From Rallus limicola (lineage: Eukaryota; Chordata; Aves; Gruiformes; Rallidae), in contig JAKCOZ010000001.1 in NCBI GenBank assembly GCA_022605955.1, forward strand, positions 97,496,211 through 97,560,210: DNA of 64,000 nucleotides, read 5' to 3'. The notes under the pieces are model-generated. The model was given only the letters and a program-made list of their open reading frames with translations, ran no database searches and was not told the DNA's origin. A program made the translations under genes and the position numbers. Below, in pieces: positions 60,929 to 64,000 of this stretch. Position 1 is the first letter of the stretch. Each line of letters begins with the position of its first letter.

Positions 60929-63900
60929 GTAGGTATTTTTTCTTCTTGTAAATTTAGTTCAAAGGCAAGGAAACTGAAAATTTAACCTGTAAAATGATAA
61001 TCTGTTGATAATTCTCACTTCATTTTTTTAAGTTATTACTTAGTCTGTCATTCCTTATTTTAAGTGTTATAGGGGTTTTATTTTATTTTTTTAAATTCTA
61101 TTTCAACTATTCTTAAGCACTTACCTTTACATATTGTATGGTACTGATCAGAGGGTGAATAACTGGGTTTTCAGTCTCTTTTCTCTATTTTTTTTTTTCC
61201 TTTTCTTCTCTACTGTAGGATTTATTTGGGGTTCATGTGCTAAATAATGGAATGCAGAAGCTGGGTTCTCTTCCATAAAATAAAATTAGAGAGAGTCTGT
61301 GAATGTCTGTCTTAAGCACATTAAAAGTAGCTTTTCCCTGACAGGGATGACTTTCCCAAAGGGAGAAGTGAGAATTTAACAGTGCATTTTGTAGTAAAAG
61401 AGAAGGTATCCCATATGTGAAATGGACTTAATTTTTAACAACTCTATTTGATAGAAGAGATCCCACAGCTTGTATATCCCTGAGCCTTGTAGGTTCTATT
61501 CCTTTGCTTAAATGTATAGCTATTTTTATGAGGAGGGAAAAATGTGTTAAATGCATTCTGCAAATAAATATTGGAAATAACATGAAAGAAAAAAAAAAAA
61601 TCAAAGGAAGTTCTGTACCGGGGTTGACTTCTGTGAAATCTGATTTTCTTGATAATGCATTTACTTTCTAAAATTCTAAAATGTAGAATGTTTTGATTAT
61701 ATGTTGATCTTCTGACCATATATGTAGCATTTTGATGTAGTTAAAGGAGTAGAATTATTTAGCTTTAACCATAGTATGAATTCCCCCCTCACCTTTGTTT
61801 CACTAATACTGGGGTGACAACTGTGGCACCATTGTACAGTTTAGGTTAGATCTCCTTGTCAGTTGTACAGTTGTCTTTTTGTCTCTGGTACCTTGACACA
61901 AACATCTTTTTTTTTAAACTTTTTTTTTTTTTTTTCTTAAAGTTAGAGATGAGTTTATTCTCAACATCTCAGATCTGCAAACTGCATTTTAATCCTTGGT
62001 ATTACTAGCAACTCTGTGTAAAATGCCCCGAGTGGATTATAGGCAGCTGTATCACCTCCTCATGATGTTGTGTGGGGTGACTTGCTGGGGTTTTTTTTGT
62101 TGTTGTTGCTGTTGTGGGTTTTCTTTTTTCTTTTCTTTTCCTTTTCTCTCCTTTGGAATGAAAACTCACACAAAACCCACACGTGTATTTAATTTTCAGT
62201 ATTACAAAGCTGACACTGAGGAAATGTCGAGTATTTTCAACAAACTGACCCCTGTTGTTGTAGTCTACACTACTGAAGATACACTATGCAGTGGAATAGT
62301 AAGCTGGATTGCCTTGCAGTCTGTGTTAATTAGATTATTCAGCAATCCCATTAATAAAGTGGTTAGTTTTGCTGTCGCTTACTGTGCTGTGTAACCCTAT
62401 TGAAGATAGGAGGTAACAAAGGGTATGAGAGGAAGAGTCAAGCCTGCAGAGTTTACATTACCTGTGACTGGTGGTGAAACTGATGAGAGTAAGTCTTAAG
62501 TTGCATATTCCGAGCTGAATTTCAAGGTTCTGCTCTCTGGAGGGCTGAAGGCAGACCTAGGTTCCTTACAGCACTACAAGTCAGGAATCAAGAAGTACCA
62601 ACCGCTATGGAGAAAGCAGACACACCTTGTGCTCGTTTTATTGCTGACACCTTTAGTGTCTGATCTAGCCCTCACTGGCAGCACTGGCAGCCCTTTTCTT
62701 TCCCCTTTGCTGTTATAGTTAGACTGAAAGCATGTTATGAAATAAAGGCGTCTTGGCCAACTTCATTTTGGAGGGCTTGTGGGGCAAGAGCTAAGCACCT
62801 GCAGAAGAAGAAAAGTCCTAACTAGCCTAATCAGAGACCCCTCCTGTAGAGATATAGCAAAAGCTTCTTGCAGAAACCTCCAGTTCTTCTGTTGTGATCT
62901 GCTTTCCTGTCATTATTTTTATTGGGAATTTAAAACACTGTGGTACACTTAAAGTGGGCAAGTTTCAGGGCCATGTGTTAGCGAGTCCTGTCATGTAAGG
63001 GAGTGTGGTGAAAGACAGCGGATGCCTTGGGAGAAGAGGATGGAAGTGCAGGCATAGATGGAAAACACATTCAGCAATGACAGCTCCAACCATCAACACT
63101 CCTCTCTGCAAAGAACACTATTAGCACTTCTCAGTAACTGTGCTGAGTTGCTGACAGTATCTTGCCTTTCAAACTTGACTCTCTGTTACTATCCCACGTA
63201 GGTATAATTACATGCAGATAATTATAACTCGCCCTTACTGCTTCACTACACGTATGAGCGTTATGAGTCACTGAGCTTCGCAGTCCTACCAAGTTAAGTC
63301 GCCCAAACAGGGGATGAGGGGGAGTTATCAATAAGTATCTGAACCTCTTCTATGCAGCAGAAAACCTTTACCACTTACAAAGGCTTTTTTAAATGTGTGC
63401 CTTGCATAAAGGTATATCGGGTGCATTCTGAGAGCTTGACTGGCTCTGTTTTTTTGAAATGGTTACTTAGTTAAGGGGTAAAAATAAAAAGGTAAATGAA
63501 GTTAGCCTGGATTGTGTCCTGGCTCTTCCAGAGGTGGCGGTGGTCGTTCAGCTGTTTGAGAGTTGCATTCTATGTGGAAACAGGCATAAGGAAACTGCAT
63601 TTTTCTTAACAGCAAATGCAACATTACAGCAGCTGGAAAAATATTAATACTCTTTCATAAATTCACTCCATCATTAAAAGCAAAGTGTGACTTGCACAAT
63701 CTTGTTATTCAAGATGTTTGCCTCTTTGCCTTTTCAAAATGGCATGGTGCAAGAGCCTGCCTCTCTGATCCTTACGGGTCCCTTCCAACTCAGGATATTC
63801 TGTGTCAAAAGTGATCCAGTTAAAGTGATCCCTTTGCAAAGGTGGTGTTACTCTCTGGGATTTTTTCTTTTTCTTTTTCTTTTTTAGTTCCTGCAGTTTG

Positions 63901-64000
63901 TGAGCAGAAGGTGCTTAAGCATTAGGGCTGCAATGTGCAAATGAACACCTTTTAATCCAAGATGGCTTAAAGTGTTCTGCTTAGTGGCAGAAATCTTAGG
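60929..64000 (+). other. USP25: USP25 intron 3 (partial)
   Basis: Runs from the gtaggt donor to the window edge. I searched by eye for the next exon (VIDLTGDDKDDLQ-like coding) and did not find it. Contains T-rich tracts at 61.9 and 62.1 kb and a CR1 remnant near 63.78 kb. Confidence 0.8.
63766..63804 (+). repeat. CR1-like 3' terminal remnant
   Basis: tgatccttacgggtcccttc followed by caactcaggatattctgtg matches the very end of CR1-type elements in + orientation; only about 40 bp are recognisable. Confidence 0.6.

Noticed and set aside
1..64000. CRISPR arrays, bacterial operons, tRNA/rRNA genes or known microRNA hairpins
   Set aside because: None seen by eye. The miR-99a/let-7c/miR-125b cluster that lies downstream of USP25 in vertebrates is not within this window.

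Overview
The window is vertebrate nuclear DNA, almost certainly from a bird. The evidence is seven CR1 (chicken-repeat-1) LINE loci plus two possible fragments, three solo LTRs with endogenous-retrovirus ends that I recognise from neoavian (non-galliform) genomes, two CpG islands in otherwise AT-rich sequence, and the first three coding exons of one spliced gene. Nothing is bacterial: there are no operons, CRISPR arrays or dense gene packing.

The only protein-coding gene I can support is the 5' end of USP25 (ubiquitin-specific peptidase 25) on the + strand. Its CpG-island promoter lies at about 35.9-37.7 kb. Coding exon 1 is 36884-36928 (15 codons), exon 2 is 59135-59212 (26 codons) and exon 3 is 60784-60928 (48 codons plus one base). 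All have canonical AG/GT borders and compatible phase. Together they encode the first 89 residues, the N-terminal UBA-like ubiquitin-binding region, and stop just before the SUMO-interacting and UIM motifs. The catalytic domain lies beyond the right edge. Intron 1 is 22.2 kb, intron 2 is 1.57 kb and intron 3 runs off the window.

The left 35 kb has no recognised protein gene. Its main features are an orphan CpG island at about 9.3-10.3 kb, with a strong CTCF match, a PAR-bZIP D-box and a YY1-type ATGGCGGC at its right edge; one well-formed candidate exon at 16262-16413; a nested CR1-in-CR1 insertion (13.2-14.9 kb); CR1 3' ends at 3.2, 23.4, 27.6 and 30.8 kb; and solo LTRs at 29.2 and 31.5 kb. 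Intron 1 holds a second LTR of the 31.5 kb family in the same orientation, so these two copies bracket the USP25 promoter and exon 1 as about 12-kb-spaced direct repeats. Intron 2 opens with a 475-bp two-block 9-mer homopyrimidine array only 88 bp past the exon 2 donor.

Most long ORFs, especially in the two CpG islands, the LTRs and the CCTTC array, are compositional artefacts and are not annotated as genes. I found no clear sign of an undescribed biological system. The best leads are the orphan CpG island with its possible transcript, the nested CR1, the LTR pair flanking the promoter and the intron 2 array.
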